This document shows positions 43,825 to 54,870 of a stretch of 64,000 nucleotides of DNA, one piece after another. The stretch is from Thamnaconus septentrionalis (lineage: Eukaryota; Chordata; Actinopteri; Tetraodontiformes; Monacanthidae). Every line of letters begins with the position of its first letter. The first letter of the stretch is position 1. The stretch lies in the NCBI GenBank assembly GCA_009823395.1, contig CM020501.1, forward strand, positions 25,529,361 to 25,593,360, written 5' to 3'. The notes below the pieces were generated by a model, which saw nothing but the letters and a program-made list of their open reading frames with translations, did not search any database and was not told the origin of the DNA. A program made the translations under genes and the position numbers.

Positions 43825-44065
43825 AGCCTCCTCTTCTTCTTCCTCATCATACCCCTTCTCCTCCTGTCCCTCCTACTCCTCTTCCTCCTCCTCCTCCTCC
43901 TCCTCCTCTTGCTCTTCTTCCTCTTCAGTCTCTTCTCTTTGTTGTCCTCCTCCTCCTCCTCATCTCCTCATCCTTATCCTCCTATCCTGACTCCACCTCA
44001 TTCTCCCCCACCTCCTCCTCCTCCCCTCCTCCTCTTCCTCCACCCCCCTGGCCTCCTCCTCCTCC
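43825..44065 (-). repeat. 240-bp homopyrimidine (CCTCCT-type) block
   Basis: Mostly C/T on the plus strand. Together with the homopurine block just upstream it forms a long imperfect inverted purine/pyrimidine pair. Confidence 0.85.
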
Positions 44066-44925
44066 GGCGCCCACGCTGAAGGCGGAGAGCAGCCTCATCA
44101 TTCTCATTACACTCGGCGTCCATCTGCATCAGCGGAGCTGCCCATTACCCGCCAGCAGTAAACAGCTCTTTAGAGGGAGCTAATGAGCTCTTTCAAGTCC
44201 GTCCGCCGTGTGATTCCGCGAGCGGGGTGTCAGAGCAAAACTGCCCATTTTGGTAACGTCATAATTAAGCCGGTTGCATGTGAGCGAGCGAGCGAGCGAG
44301 CGTGTGCGACGACGTGCGCACCGAAAACGTCGGTGGTGGTGGTGGTTGGGGGGGGTAGGAGAAGGGGGATGGTGGGTCTGTTCTAACGCAAACAGACAGC
44401 GAAAGGCGTCGGAAAACAAACTACCTTGTCATATTTTTGTAAAAACCTGTCTCCTGGCTGAGCGGTGGAGGTGGAGGGAGGGTGGAGGGAGGGCGGGGTG
44501 GAGGGGGAGTGGGGGGGGACATCCTCACCGCAAACGCTTCCCGCCGCCGTGACAAGCGATAACTTCATGGACAGAGAGAGAGAGAGAGAGAGAGGGGAGG
44601 GAGAGAGAGAGCTGGTTCTCACCGCTGGGGAATTCTAACCAGCCACTTATTCAAATCCTTATCAAACAGGCCGCAGGGCGTCTTTCAACCCTCGGCAGAG
44701 GCAGAGCAGAGCCAGGATAGAGAGGGCCGCGTCGGAGGCTCGCCGCTGCTATTGTTTTACCAGCCAGCGCAGGTGTGTGACTCTGTGTGTGTGTGTGTGT
44801 GTGTGTGTATTCTCAGGCGCCGGGGCCTCTGGTGCGTGTTGGACAACCTCCGGACCACCTTGTTAACGAGCGCAGCGACGGCGCTTTGGCACGCACGCAC
44901 GCAAAAAAAAAAAACAAAACCCTAT
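44066..44925. other. Non-coding DNA, CpG-containing
   Basis: 44085-44290 is complex with CATTACACTCGG, GGGAGCTAATGAGC and 'CGTCATAATTAAGCC' cores (possible enhancer). GGT runs and a G-rich run follow, then GA (44574-44594) and GT (44780-44808) repeats. No coding exon. Confidence 0.4.
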
Positions 44926-44933
44926 GGCTGAGG

Positions 44934-44943
44934 GAGAGAGAGA

Positions 44944-45014
<71 letters not shown>
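44934..45014. repeat. (GA)n microsatellite
   Basis: About 38 GA units. Confidence 0.95.
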
Positions 45015-45016
<2 letters not shown>

Positions 45017-45145
45017 ATGTGATTAGGTCGTCCGAAAGGCAATTAATTATGAAATTAGTCGCGAGGCCCCGCGTGTCCTCCTCTGATCTCAACCTTTATA
45101 AAACGATAAACCTGTAATGGGATAAAAATGTAACAAAATAAAATC
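45015..45145. promoter_or_regulatory. Candidate conserved non-coding element
   Basis: TAATGTGATTAGG, GGCAATTAATTATGAAATTAG and CCTTTATAAAACG in a repeat-free stretch between GA and TA repeats. Confidence 0.33.
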
Positions 45146-45150
<5 letters not shown>

Positions 45151-45193
<43 letters not shown>

Positions 45194-45212
45194 TATATAG
45201 ATATATATCTAT
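45151..45212. repeat. (TA)n-rich microsatellite
   Basis: About 20 TA units followed by GATATA/ATCTATA variants. Confidence 0.93.
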
Positions 45213-46075
45213 ATGAAAAGAGTAATAATCCGGGGGAATGTTTGAAGGCGTCACAAGCGGCCGGACGGACGGCCCGCCTGTCGCCACGGCAACGGCGGCG
45301 ACGACAACAAGCGATAAGGGAGTAAACAGACGGAGTTCAAAGTCTAGACAGCGAGCAGTGACCGCCAGAGATGAGCTGTCACTAACTCAAAGGACGGCCG
45401 GGGGGGGCTCGGTGAGGGTGCGTGTGTATGTGTGTGTGGGGGGGGGGTCTGCTGCAATGATGACAGCTCGGGGTGCCGCGATATAAGGATATTTGACAAA
45501 TGACAGCGTCTCCATTTGTTTTCTCTTTAATTTTTTCGCTTTTTGAAAAAAAGGAGGACAAAAAATAATCAAATATTCGCAGCCGTCGCCGACCTTTGAC
45601 CTCTCGCGGTTTGTCGTTTTTTTTTCCCCCCTTCCTCCTCCTCCTCCTCCTCTCCCCGATCAGCGAGTGCTCGAAAACTTTTGAGCATCGTCGGCGCGTG
45701 TGCTTCTTCTTCTTCTTCTTCTTCTTCTTCTTCGACAAAAAGTTGTGGAAAAAGCTTCATTTAATAAAGACGCTTCAATTTAACGATGGGGGGGGGGGAT
45801 CGGACTTTGTCGGATCTGAATTCTGGAAGCGTATCGTCACAGCCGCCGCTCCCCCTCCCCCCACGCCCGCCAGTATCAGATCTTCCCTTGGAGCCGTATA
45901 AATTGACACTGTCTAAATTTCCCTTTTTTTTCTCCCTCCACTAGACGGACTATTGAATGGGCGGGGTTAAATGGGTAGGGCGCCGTTAAACAAATGCTCC
46001 GGATCAAGGAAATTGTGCGTGGCTTCTTTTGTCATTCGGGGAGGAAATTGAGAGATATTCCGTGGCTACGGCGGC
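45213..46075. other. Non-coding DNA, no gene recognised
   Basis: CpG-containing at 45230-45480. A CTT run at 45701-45732, C/T-rich runs and a short poly-G follow. No exon. Confidence 0.4.
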
Positions 46076-46082
46076 GGCGGTG

Positions 46083-46112
46083 GAGGTGGTGGTGGTGGTG
46101 GTGGTGGTGGTG
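46083..46112 (+). repeat. (GGT)n repeat
   Basis: About nine GGT units. Confidence 0.9.
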
Positions 46113-46744
46113 GGGTTGGGGGAGGGTGGCGGGGGGGCACTCGGCTGCCGTTAACGCGCGGCATTCATCTATAATGCACTCGGCCTGTCCGTCAGCTACT
46201 CCATTTCCTGTGACTAGCGCAGCGTGCCTAATCACCCGGCGCCACCCGGGGGGTTCCTGCTTTCTCAAAGGCACACGCACGCACACACACACACACGCGC
46301 GCACGCACGCATGGTCACGCACAGACGCGCGCAGCACACGGCGGCGACGAGGCGGCGAGAGAGAGAAGCATCGGGCGCCGGTCGAGGCAAACGGATTATT
46401 CTTATCTGGTGAATAAAACATCTGTAAAAAGAAAAAAAAAAGAAAGAAGAAGACAGCGTGCGTGTCGGGGAAACACACACAAGCCGCTCGGGGGCGACGG
46501 GTTGAGGGGGGGGGGCTGTCAGCCGGCCGGGTAATAAAATCACGGCTTTGTGATACGAGATAAAAAAACAAGAAAAACTCACACCGGGTGAGATTTCTGT
46601 TGGTTTGTTCGCTGCCTGTTGTTACGTCACTGTGGGAGATTAGCGGAGCCTGCGATTGGTCAGTCAGGACGCATGAAGTAAACAGGCAGAAATAAATATA
46701 TATATATATATAAATATTTATTCATTCATTCATTCATTCATCTT
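46113..46744. other. Non-coding DNA, no gene recognised
   Basis: Includes a CA/GCAC alternating run (46270-46312), A-rich run (46423-46450) and an ATTC run (46720-46740) directly before a retroposon tail. Confidence 0.4.
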
Positions 46745-46856
46745 CTATACCCGCTTATTCCTATTCAGGGTCACGGGGTCTGCTGGAGCCTATCCCAGCT
46801 GTCTTAGGGCGAAGGCAGGGTGACACCCTGGACAAGTCGCCAGTTCATCGCAGGGC
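46745..46856 (+). mobile_element. Fish interspersed repeat tail, copy 2
   Basis: Shares GGCAGGGTGACACCCTGGAC and CAGTTCATCGCAGGGC with the copies at 25615 and 50090. It is flanked by an ATTC run and a TA repeat. Confidence 0.7.
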
Positions 46857-47628
46857 ATATATATATATATATATATGTTTATATTTATATGTATATTTTT
46901 TTTCCTCAAAAAACAACAATCAATCAATGCGCCGAGCTCTCATTAAAATTATTTTAGTTAATTGTTTGGTCTTATTCTCACTCTATCAAAAAGAAAGGTG
47001 TTTATGGAGGTGTGTAAAACGACTTCCAATGACAAAAACAATTGCTACAACTGCGGGACGCTGCAAGTCTTTTCCCTCTAGTGTTGGAAACGGGGTAATT
47101 AAACTTGATTATTGTTTCACAGAGTAGTCAGAAGAAGAAGAAGAAGAAGAAGCATTATTAGGGTTTAGTTTTCTTTTTTTTCACTATTATTAACGAATAA
47201 AAAATGATTAATAAGCGACTAAAACAATCGTCGCACTTGAGTTTTTCAACACGGATTCAAAGGGCTGAGCCGAGCTGGTGGCCGAGAGTCGTTTCCAGGT
47301 GACAGTTTCCTCCGCAGCCGTACGGTGGATCCTCCACGCGGGTGGGTGGGCGAGTGGGCTCCTGGCCTGGCCACCCCCACCTCCCGCCGCCCCCCCGGAG
47401 GTTAACGCGGGAGGGCCGCCATGCTATCGACGGCGGGGGGGCCCGGATCCATAGCTTGCCAAAACGGCTGCCGCTCTGTTTACCTGCGCGGCCAGTAATT
47501 AAAATAGATTTCCGAGAGTGCGGGAGTCGGGGGTGGGGGGGCAGGGGAGATTAATCCTTTTAGAAATGACATCGATCTCCGTGGGGCGACGCACGCAAAG
47601 CGGCGCGGCCCTTTGTTGCATTTCCTCC

Positions 47629-47660
<32 letters not shown>

Positions 47661-48350
47661 TTGCGCCTTTTCCTCCGCCGGATGGAGGGAAACTTTGGAA
47701 AAGTCCTCGACGCCGGAGGCTGGAGGACGTCATCCGGGTCGGAGATAACAGAGAGGACGCCTCTGACCCCTCCCCCGCCCACCCCGGGTCCCCATCCAGG
47801 GCTGTCTGTCTTTGTAAATAAAATGAGATAATTATTGAGTGAGCAGCATTAAAGCGCCGGCGACGTCGCTCCTTTTCCCGCGGTTGTAAATCTCGACAAG
47901 CGCGGACGCTTTCGGACATTAAGTGCTCGCTAAGCGCGGCGGATGCATCATATTTCAAGAGTGGCGGTGGAGGGGGGGGCTTTGTGTGGGTGAGGCAGCC
48001 GGTGGGAGGAGGGTGAGAGAGAGAATGGAGTGTAATGGTTATCCATTATCTTATACGGCGACGGCAGGGGCCGTGATCGTTTTCAAGTGACTCATTTCTG
48101 CAAGTGGCTGCTCTATTGGCCACTCGCAGGGAGAAGACTTGGAGGGCTGATCCAAAACAACCATTCAGAGGTCATTTGCGGCGGCGGCGGCGGTGCCCCC
48201 CCCCCACTCTCATTATTCAAATGCGAATCCTCAGGAAAAGGAGCCGTAAAAAAACACCACTGTGGGCGATTATCTTGCGCGGCTGCGCACGCTACTGCCG
48301 CCGCCGCCGCCGCCGCCGCTAATGTTTCCGCTCGACGACAACAAACCAAC
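46857..48350. other. Non-coding DNA, CpG-rich patches
   Basis: CpG-rich near 47270-47480 and 47840-47960, TCCTCC run (47622-47660), CCG run (48296-48319). Cores such as AGTAATTAAAATAG (47493-47506) and GAGATAATTATTGAGTG (47824-47840) hint at regulatory DNA. No coding exon is recognisable. Confidence 0.4.
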
Positions 48351-48412
48351 GGAGAGAGAGAGAGAGAGAGAGTGAGAGAGCAAGAGAGAGAGAGAGAGAG
48401 AGAGAGAGGAGG
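48351..48412. repeat. (GA)n microsatellite
   Basis: Two GA tracts split by a short interruption. Confidence 0.93.
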
Positions 48413-48686
48413 GCTGTTTGCCGCGGGAATTAAACGACAATCGGCCGGGCTAGCGTGTTAGCGCGCCGCAGGGCCCACTTGTTGGAGGAGGGAGAGAGCA
48501 AAGAGAGAGAGAGAGAGAGAGAGAGGGCCGGGCGAGCGATAAATATCCTCACACGAGTTGTGTGTCTGCAAACGGTGGTGGTGGTGGTGGAGGAGGTGGG
48601 GGGGAACTTTTCTATTATTCAGTCGTTTTATACGCTTGTGCGCCCAGGTGAGTGTATTTTTAGACGTGTAGGTGCTGTGTTTGTTT

Positions 48687-48687
48687 G

Positions 48688-48728
<41 letters not shown>
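48687..48728. repeat. (GT)n microsatellite
   Basis: About 18 GT units ending in GTGCGTGCGC. Confidence 0.93.
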
Positions 48729-48729
<1 letters not shown>

Positions 48730-48843
48730 CGCTCTCGGCTCCACATGAATGGTTACTTAACACCACGCTGATTTCCCCTCAGCAGTTAGAGGGAAAACCA
48801 GCCGATGCTCAATGGTGCGCGACTGTGTTTGCTGCCGCCAGGC

Positions 48844-48881
<38 letters not shown>

Positions 48882-48884
48882 CGC
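48844..48884. repeat. (GT)n microsatellite
   Basis: About 17 GT units ending in GCGTGCGC. Confidence 0.93.
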
Positions 48885-48982
48885 TATCACCGCTGGCACG
48901 TCGACAGGCAGCCCGGGACCGGCTGCCAGAGTGTCACCATCTGCGGCTGCGTTACGTGTGTGTGTCTGTCAGCGGGCCGTTT

Positions 48983-49040
48983 CGCGCGCGCGCGCGTTTG
49001 TGTGTGTGTGTGTTTGTGTGTGTTTGTGTGTGTGTGCGTT
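48983..49040. repeat. (CG)n(GT)n Z-DNA-type tract
   Basis: CGCGCGCGCGCG immediately followed by GT repeats with TTT interruptions. Confidence 0.88.
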
Positions 49041-49117
49041 TCAGACGTCGCGCCACAGTTTGCCGCGTCTGACGACGGCGGGGCCAAGCCGGTGCCAAAC
49101 CCTGACGGCGAGCTGCA

Positions 49118-49163
49118 ATAAACAAACAAACAAACAAGCAGGCAAACAAACAAACAAACAAAA
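49118..49163. repeat. (AAAC)n tetranucleotide repeat
   Basis: About ten AAAC units with GCAGGC interruption. Confidence 0.9.
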
Positions 49164-49933
49164 ACTGTCACTTTGGTCGGCGAGTTTCGCGAGAAACGAC
49201 AAGTGTGTGTTTGCGCGTCGTCGTCGAGAAATCTGCATTGTTTGCCGGAAATAACGGCAATTCCGGACGCTTTCAATTGTAGTTTCGCCAGTAAACAGAA
49301 TAAAAGAAAAGCTGGTGTCGCGACTCGACTCATTTGACTTGGGGTTTTTTTCTTCCGCGGCTCCTGGAGCACTTGGCAGGCGAGTCAGATTAGAGTTCTG
49401 CAGCAGTTGGTGGAGATTAACGCTCGCAGCGAGTAGCGAGCGCACGTGCAGCAGTGTGTGTGTGTGTGTGTGCGTGCGTGTGTGTGTGTGGATTACTGGA
49501 GGGGGGCCTGGCTGGGATGACCTCTGACCCCCGCCAACCCGCGTGAACTCGCAGGCTCCTCCGCCGTGCGCCACCGTCTGAAACCCGCCTCCACCCTGGG
49601 CCTGGACTTCGCAGTGACCCAGATACACAAAGATAGCAACGTGTTGTGTTTCGCTATGAGGCTTAAAAAGAAAAAAGAAAAAAGAAAAGCGTTTTTTTTT
49701 ATGCACGTCCAAGACTTTGCGCTCATTCATCTTGGGCGTCGCCGCTGCGGTCCCGACGTGATGGGCGGCTGACAGGATAGGAGAGGGAGCGTCGCTGGAG
49801 GTCACCCGGCCCGATCGAAATATGAGACCCCGCCCACCTCCCCGTGACGCAGCGACTCGCCCCGTCCCTGCACGCCCCGGTGCGAGCGAGGAGCGACGCG
49901 CAACATGCTGACAATGCAAGCTTGACTTATTTA
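49164..49933. other. Non-coding DNA, no gene recognised
   Basis: CpG-containing sequence with a GT tract (49456-49490). The 301-codon minus-strand frame that crosses it (49041-49946) includes the GT and AAAC repeats and has no recognisable domain. Confidence 0.45.
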
Positions 49934-50090
49934 TCCATCCATCCATCCCTCCATTCCTTCATTCCTCCATCCATCCCTCCATCCATCCATCCATCCATCC
50001 CTCATCCATCCATCCATCCCTCCATCCCTCCCTCCATCCATCCATCCATCCATCCATCCATCCATCCATCCATCCATCCATCCATCCATG
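49934..50090. repeat. (ATCC)n tetranucleotide repeat
   Basis: About 155 bp of CCAT/CCCT units at the left boundary of a retroposon tail. Confidence 0.95.
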
Positions 50091-50350
50091 TCTGCTGGAG
50101 CCTCTCCCACCTGTCAAAGGGTGGAGGAGGGTGACACCCTGGACCAGTGGCCACATCATCACAGGGCCACATAGAGACACAACAACCATTCACACACACA
50201 CACACACACACACACCTACTGATAAGTAGGAGATCTCAATTCACCTCACATGCGTGTGGAAGCTGGAGAACCTGGAGAAAACCCAGCAGACACAAGGGGA
50301 ACATGCAAACTCCACACCCCAGGCCCGGGAAATCGAACCTGCAACCTTCT
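50091..50350 (+). mobile_element. Fish interspersed repeat tail, copy 3 (longest)
   Basis: GTCTGCTGGAGCCT, GGGTGACACCCTGGACCAG, CCACATAGAGACAC, a CA microsatellite (50190-50214), GGAGAACCTGGAGAAAACCC, GGGGAACATGCAAACTCCA and 'AATCGAACCTGCAACCTT'. This is the characteristic 3' portion of an abundant fish interspersed repeat. Confidence 0.78.
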
Positions 50351-50632
50351 TATTATTGAATTATTTATTGAATTAATTAATTTATATATATATTTAAAAA
50401 AAAAAAAAAAAAACATGTTCTGCAGCAACCTGCAGGTGGGAAAAGGTGCAATGGGGCGTCCTTTAAATCCACTGTGACTTGCATTAACGCTGGGACTCAC
50501 ACAGGTTGTCTAAACAGTCAAACGGCGGATCGATGCGCCGATCGATACTGAACTGGTCGTGTTGAGGGAGGGAGGGGAGAGAGGGGAGTCAGGGGAAGGA
50601 GGGGGGGCTGCAGGATGACGGGGAAGGTATAG
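50351..50632. other. Non-coding DNA
   Basis: AT-rich with a poly-A run (50396-50413), then mixed and G-rich sequence (50566-50615). Confidence 0.45.
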
Positions 50633-50747
50633 AGAAGTGTTTTTCAACCTTCTTTGAGCCACAGCACATGTTTTACATTGAAAAAATCCAATGGCAAACT
50701 ACCAACCAAAAATATTCAAAAATGACACTTTTTTTTAGCCTTATAAT
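50633..50747 (+). mobile_element. hAT-type element end (fragment)
   Basis: AAGTGTTTTTCAACCTTCTT followed by TGAGCCACAGCACATGTTT is the typical opening of a different fish hAT family (CAGTGTTTTTCAACC). It is interrupted at 50748 by another element. The matching right end was not found with confidence. Confidence 0.55.
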
Positions 50748-51197
50748 AGCTGCGTTTCCATGACAGTTTTTCACCAAATAAAAGCAATATTTCTAAAATT
50801 TGGACAATTTGGACAAGTCCAATTGCAATTTGCAGGTGTTTCCATTGAATGGTGTGAAGCGCATGACAAATCTCGTCCTTGCTGTCAAGAATGGTTGTTA
50901 TATTTTTTAGTCTTTGATGACGTGGAATAAAATATTCTGTCTCCTCCTCCGTCCAAACATGACGCGCTATTTTCACTTGAACTGGTCACGTGACCTGCAC
51001 GTCACATCCGCTGACCTGTAAATGTGAAAAAAGTGTTTCCATGACACTTTTGCAATATAAATCAATATGGATACGTCTGAAAAACCACCTCATGAGAGCA
51101 TCAAATCTTTTAGCCATATTTGAGAGGTTTCAGTGACCAGTTTTTTTAATTGCGATATTTAGGTTTGCCCAATTCTAGAGGTCACGGAAACGCAGCT
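50748..51197 (-). mobile_element. MITE with Myb/SANT-like (Harbinger-type) protein remnant
   Basis: The inverted ends AGCTGCGTTTCC and GGAAACGCAGCT are exact complements. The 3-bp flanks are AAT on both sides (50745-50747, 51198-51200). On the minus strand an internal frame reads RHVWTEEETEYFI and, after frame decay, ITTILDSK, which resembles the start of the Myb/SANT-like DNA-binding protein carried by PIF/Harbinger elements. It is therefore probably an internally deleted derivative of such an element. Confidence 0.6.
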
Positions 51198-52495
51198 AAT
51201 GACAGTATAGTCTCTTAATGTATTTATACCAACTCAGTGTAAAACCTGGGCCTGTGTACATGCACACAAGGCTGATATCCAGGGAGGAATTGAAGGAGGA
51301 AAACAGGCTCCTGCTCCTTTTAAAGCACCGTCGCTCCACAATGGAAAGTCATTTTTTCTTTGAGACCAATTAAGTAAAACGGGATCATCTTTCCCGGCAC
51401 ACCTGACATGATGTCACGGTCCGCTAGTGTGCCGCGTCACGGCGGTTGACAAACACCGGTGTGGAGAGATTTATGTGGAGGCACTGGCGGCGGACCCGCG
51501 CCTGGTCTCGCCAGTCAACGCCGACACGTCGGGCACATTCAGGTCTCGTCGGCGGGAGTCGCAGCAGTTTGTCTGCCAGCAGTTTGTCTCAAAGTGAGGG
51601 CATCCAGTCGGCTTCAGCCGCTGAATATCAAGCCTGGGCCGCCGCCGCTGCGTCACCGACACAGTCGATAGCTCTGCATTATTCATCGGCGGAGGTGGGG
51701 GAGCGCTCTCGTGGAAAGGGGGAGCTGGAATTTTTTTTTTTCCCGCAGCCCCTCGAAACTTTTTTTTTTTTTTTTTCCTGCCTTGGTGGATGCGCTGACA
51801 CCTCCGGGCAAGAAGCTCATCGTCAGCGAAAAAATGTGACGAGGCGAGGCAGGGGGCGCTGGGGGGCGGTGATTGAAAGGCAAATTTACTGTACTTTTTC
51901 TTCTTTTTTTTCTCTCCCCTTGTTTGTCTGTTTGTTTTGTTTTTTTAAAACGAGCGGCCCCAAAAGTTTTGCCGAGCGCATTTTTTAAATGCGAACGCAA
52001 CGGGACGGAAATAGTCGTCATCAAGTACGCGTTTGCGACTCCCTTGTCGGCTTCCTCTGGTTTACGATCAAGTCAATAAACACGGATCACAAAGTTAACA
52101 TGAAAAAGAAAGGCGAGAGAAAAAAAAAACACAACAAAAAAAAAAGCAGCGGCGAAAGAAATGAAAAGAAAAAAAAATAACAAGAATTTGGGATTTCAAA
52201 TGCAGCTCGTCCGTGTTCCGCCGATTTCCATTACACAGGACACAGGACTTCAATTAGTCAAAGTGCGTCCCTTCAAATGGATGAAAATGAAGGGTGGGTG
52301 GGGGGGGTGGGCGGGAGGGAGGGAAAGGGAAAAAAAAAAGGGAAAGAGAGACAGCCGCTCGGAGGGAATCAAACACAAAAACGAAGGGGGACCGGAGGCA
52401 GCGGAACACGTCAGGCTGCTTGATATCAGATCTCGGGAGGGAAAGGGAAGGGAAGAGATTTTTTTTTTTTTTTGATGGGCACCGATGAGCAGAAG
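51198..52495. other. Non-coding DNA, no gene recognised
   Basis: Poly-T runs (51731-51741, 51761-51776), A-rich blocks (52120-52180) and GGGA runs. The 180-codon frame at 51446-51988 has no recognisable domain. Confidence 0.45.
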
Positions 52496-52499
52496 GCGT

Positions 52500-52680
52500 C
52501 TCGGGAGAATTGGGCAGAGGAGAGATTTAATGTGATCATAGGGGACGCTCATCTTTCAGGGAGCGGGGTAATAATGAGCAATCAATAACGTCCTTAACAG
52601 AGTTAGAGCGAGCGGCTGACAGCAGATGTAAGACTCGGGCTAACAGGCTACGTCTGATCTCACATTACCGCCGCCGAAGC
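52500..52680. promoter_or_regulatory. Candidate conserved non-coding element
   Basis: GAGATTTAATGTGATCATAGG, GGGTAATAATGAGCAATCAATAACG, GGCTGACAGCAGATG and TCTGATCTCACATTACCG in a repeat-free block bounded by poly-T and CpG-rich DNA. Role inferred. Confidence 0.38.
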
Positions 52681-52870
52681 CGCCGAAGCCGCCGCGCGCA
52701 CGTGCATCCGCGCACGGCAAGCGAGCGTGCGGACGCCAACGTTTGGTTTTTCTACGTCTCTCCAATTTCTCTCTCTCTCTCCTCAGACGACGCCCGTGGT
52801 CGCCGTTGTCGGCCCGACGCGCCGATTTCACGCCGCTAAAACGACAAGCGGCCGCGGCAGATTCTATCAG
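52681..52870. other. CpG-rich non-coding DNA
   Basis: Dense CpG (GCCGCCGAAGCCGCC-type), possible regulatory or alternative promoter region. No coding exon recognised. Confidence 0.35.
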
Positions 52871-52873
52871 CCT

Positions 52874-52931
52874 GTGTGTGTGTGTGTGTGTTTGTGTGGC
52901 TGTGTTGTGTGTGTGTGTGTGTGTGTGTGTG
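52874..52931. repeat. (GT)n microsatellite
   Basis: GT tracts with short interruptions. Confidence 0.93.
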
Positions 52932-53112
52932 AGTGGGGGGGGGGGTGGGGGTAGAGAATGAGCGCAGCCGAGGCCACTGGGGCCTCGAGGAACAGACAGG
53001 AAATAGTTTTAAGAGAAGAAGAGCCGAGATTGTTTATGATTGCGTCGCTTTTTTTCACACTATTGTGTACATTTTTGGAAAAAAATCTCAGAGTTTTATG
53101 TCTCCCTAGCTG

Positions 53113-53113
<1 letters not shown>

Positions 53114-53161
<48 letters not shown>
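53114..53161. repeat. (CA)n microsatellite
   Basis: About 23 CA units. Confidence 0.95.
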
Positions 53162-53162
<1 letters not shown>

Positions 53163-53399
53163 CCTCAGTCTTTTTTGACTAAGGACACACAAAGGAGGCT
53201 GTGCGCTAACCATGAGTAACCAAAGTCTTTCAGTTTAGCGCAAGGAGAGAGAAATAATTGTCTGAATTCAAACTGTTAAGTATTAAGTGCAATAGTAATA
53301 TTACAATTCTACTCAGGGTATGTGTGAAATCTGTGCAGCAGCAGCAGCAGCAAAAAAACAATTGTATTGCTTTTGTTCTAATGTCTCAGATCCACATGT

Positions 53400-53674
53400 T
53401 TTTGTTCATATCATGAAGTCGAGGCCCAAATTTATTCCACAAAAATAAAAACACCAGCCCACTTCCTATCATGTGTGGCAAATAAATGATTGAAATTACT
53501 GAACTGAATTGTGTGTCCTGCAAAACAAACAAACAACATTGCCTCTATAAATATATAATATTAAAAACCCTTGGAAAAAAAAAAAAAGAAAGGACGCGAG
53601 GGGGGCGTGCACCAATCAAAACAGCACCCACTGTTGGGTCGTGACCCACCAGTTGAGAAACGCTGCCCTAATAC
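53400..53674 (-). mobile_element. hAT-type element end (decayed)
   Basis: On the minus strand the end reads AGGGCAGCGTTTCTCAACTGG then TGGGTCACGACCC, the classic opening of a hAT family (CAGTGTTTCTCAACTGGTGGGTC). The far boundary is uncertain; a body of AT-rich sequence extends leftward. Confidence 0.5.
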
Positions 53675-54176
53675 ATCAGAGAGAAAAATGTACATTTCGC
53701 CACAGCAGAAAGTATCTGACAGTTGATGGGCTGATCAGCTCCAACTAGATTTAAGGTTTCCTCACTTGGACAGCGGCCCAAGCTGGAAGTGGAGGCAGGG
53801 GGGTCATTTAACTGTAATTACATACAAATCCTGCAGTGAAAGACTGTCCAGTAAACAGAAGATAAATAAAAAGATGAATGGATGGATTAAAAAAAAAAGA
53901 AAGTGTTTTGCCCTCGGCTTCCAAACTGCACATGACGCTGCAGAAATCCTGACCGCTGCCTAACCTGCTCCGCTCTGACAGGCTTGGATCTCGATCGCCA
54001 TGAACTTGAACTTTCCCTCCAAGATATACATACATTTTGTTTTTGTTTTTTTTTTGCGCCGTGGGCTAAAGTGTAAACGTTGCCGGCAGTAACTATCACT
54101 GCCTGATGAGGCTACTCTGGCCTTTTCCCTCCAGGACTGCAAAGGGAGGAGGACCAGGACCTTAGTAACAGCTAAG

Positions 54177-54178
<2 letters not shown>
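53675..54178. other. Non-coding DNA, no gene
   Basis: Mixed AT-rich sequence; no exon recognised. Confidence 0.4.
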
Positions 54179-54220
<42 letters not shown>

Positions 54221-54221
54221 G
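54179..54221. repeat. (CTG)n trinucleotide repeat
   Basis: About 14 uninterrupted GCT/CTG units. Confidence 0.95.
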
Positions 54222-54545
54222 GGTTTGTTGGGTTGGCATCTTAATGCACTTTCACATATTTGCGGCGTGCAATATTTCTCGCGGCGGCGGCGGCGGAGGC
54301 AGTTAGGAAGTCTTGTTTTGTTATTTTTTTGTTCCCTCCCCCTCCCCCCCGCTTTCACTAAATAAATAATTGCAGCTTTATTAGTGTGGGGTGCTGCTCA
54401 GCCCTCCGGCTAACACGAGGATTTGTGCTTGTTTGTTGTCGAGATGAAGAGGGGAAAAAAAAGCAGCTACATCGAAAAGACAGTGTTTCATTTTCTTGCT
54501 TGTGCAGGCGGAAGTCTCTTAGTTTGGGCCTCACACACCGCTGTT

Positions 54546-54578
<33 letters not shown>

Positions 54579-54745
54579 GAAAACTTGTAATGACAAAAAG
54601 TCATCCCGACTGATCCACTGATTAAATGGGATAGATGAACATATTCTAGTCCAAAGAGAAGATCGGGAAAACAACCACGTATGTTGCACGAGGGAGAGGA
54701 GTCAAGAGACAAGGAGGCCGATAGTGACACTTAACTACCTGATGG
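54222..54745. other. Non-coding DNA
   Basis: Includes a GGC run (54282-54297), C-rich run, and a GT tract (54551-54578). No coding exon. Confidence 0.45.
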
Positions 54746-54749
54746 AGGA

Positions 54750-54870
54750 AGATAGGATAGGATAGGATAGGACAGGATTGGATAGGTTAGGATGGGAAGG
54801 ATGGGATGGGATAGGGCAGGATAGAGTATGGGAGGATGGGATCGGACAGGATAGGATGGCAGTGAATAGG
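54750..54870 (+). repeat. (GATAG)n pentanucleotide-derived repeat
   Basis: GATAG units are regular at 54751-54772, then decay into GGATGGGAT/GGACAGGATAG variants. Confidence 0.88.

Noticed and set aside
43350..43850. Arg/Gly/Glu-rich and Ser/Pro/Leu-rich frames over the purine block
   Set aside because: They are low-complexity translations of GAGGAG-type repeats.
49041..49946. 301-codon minus-strand frame
   Set aside because: It crosses GT and AAAC repeats and has no recognisable domain.
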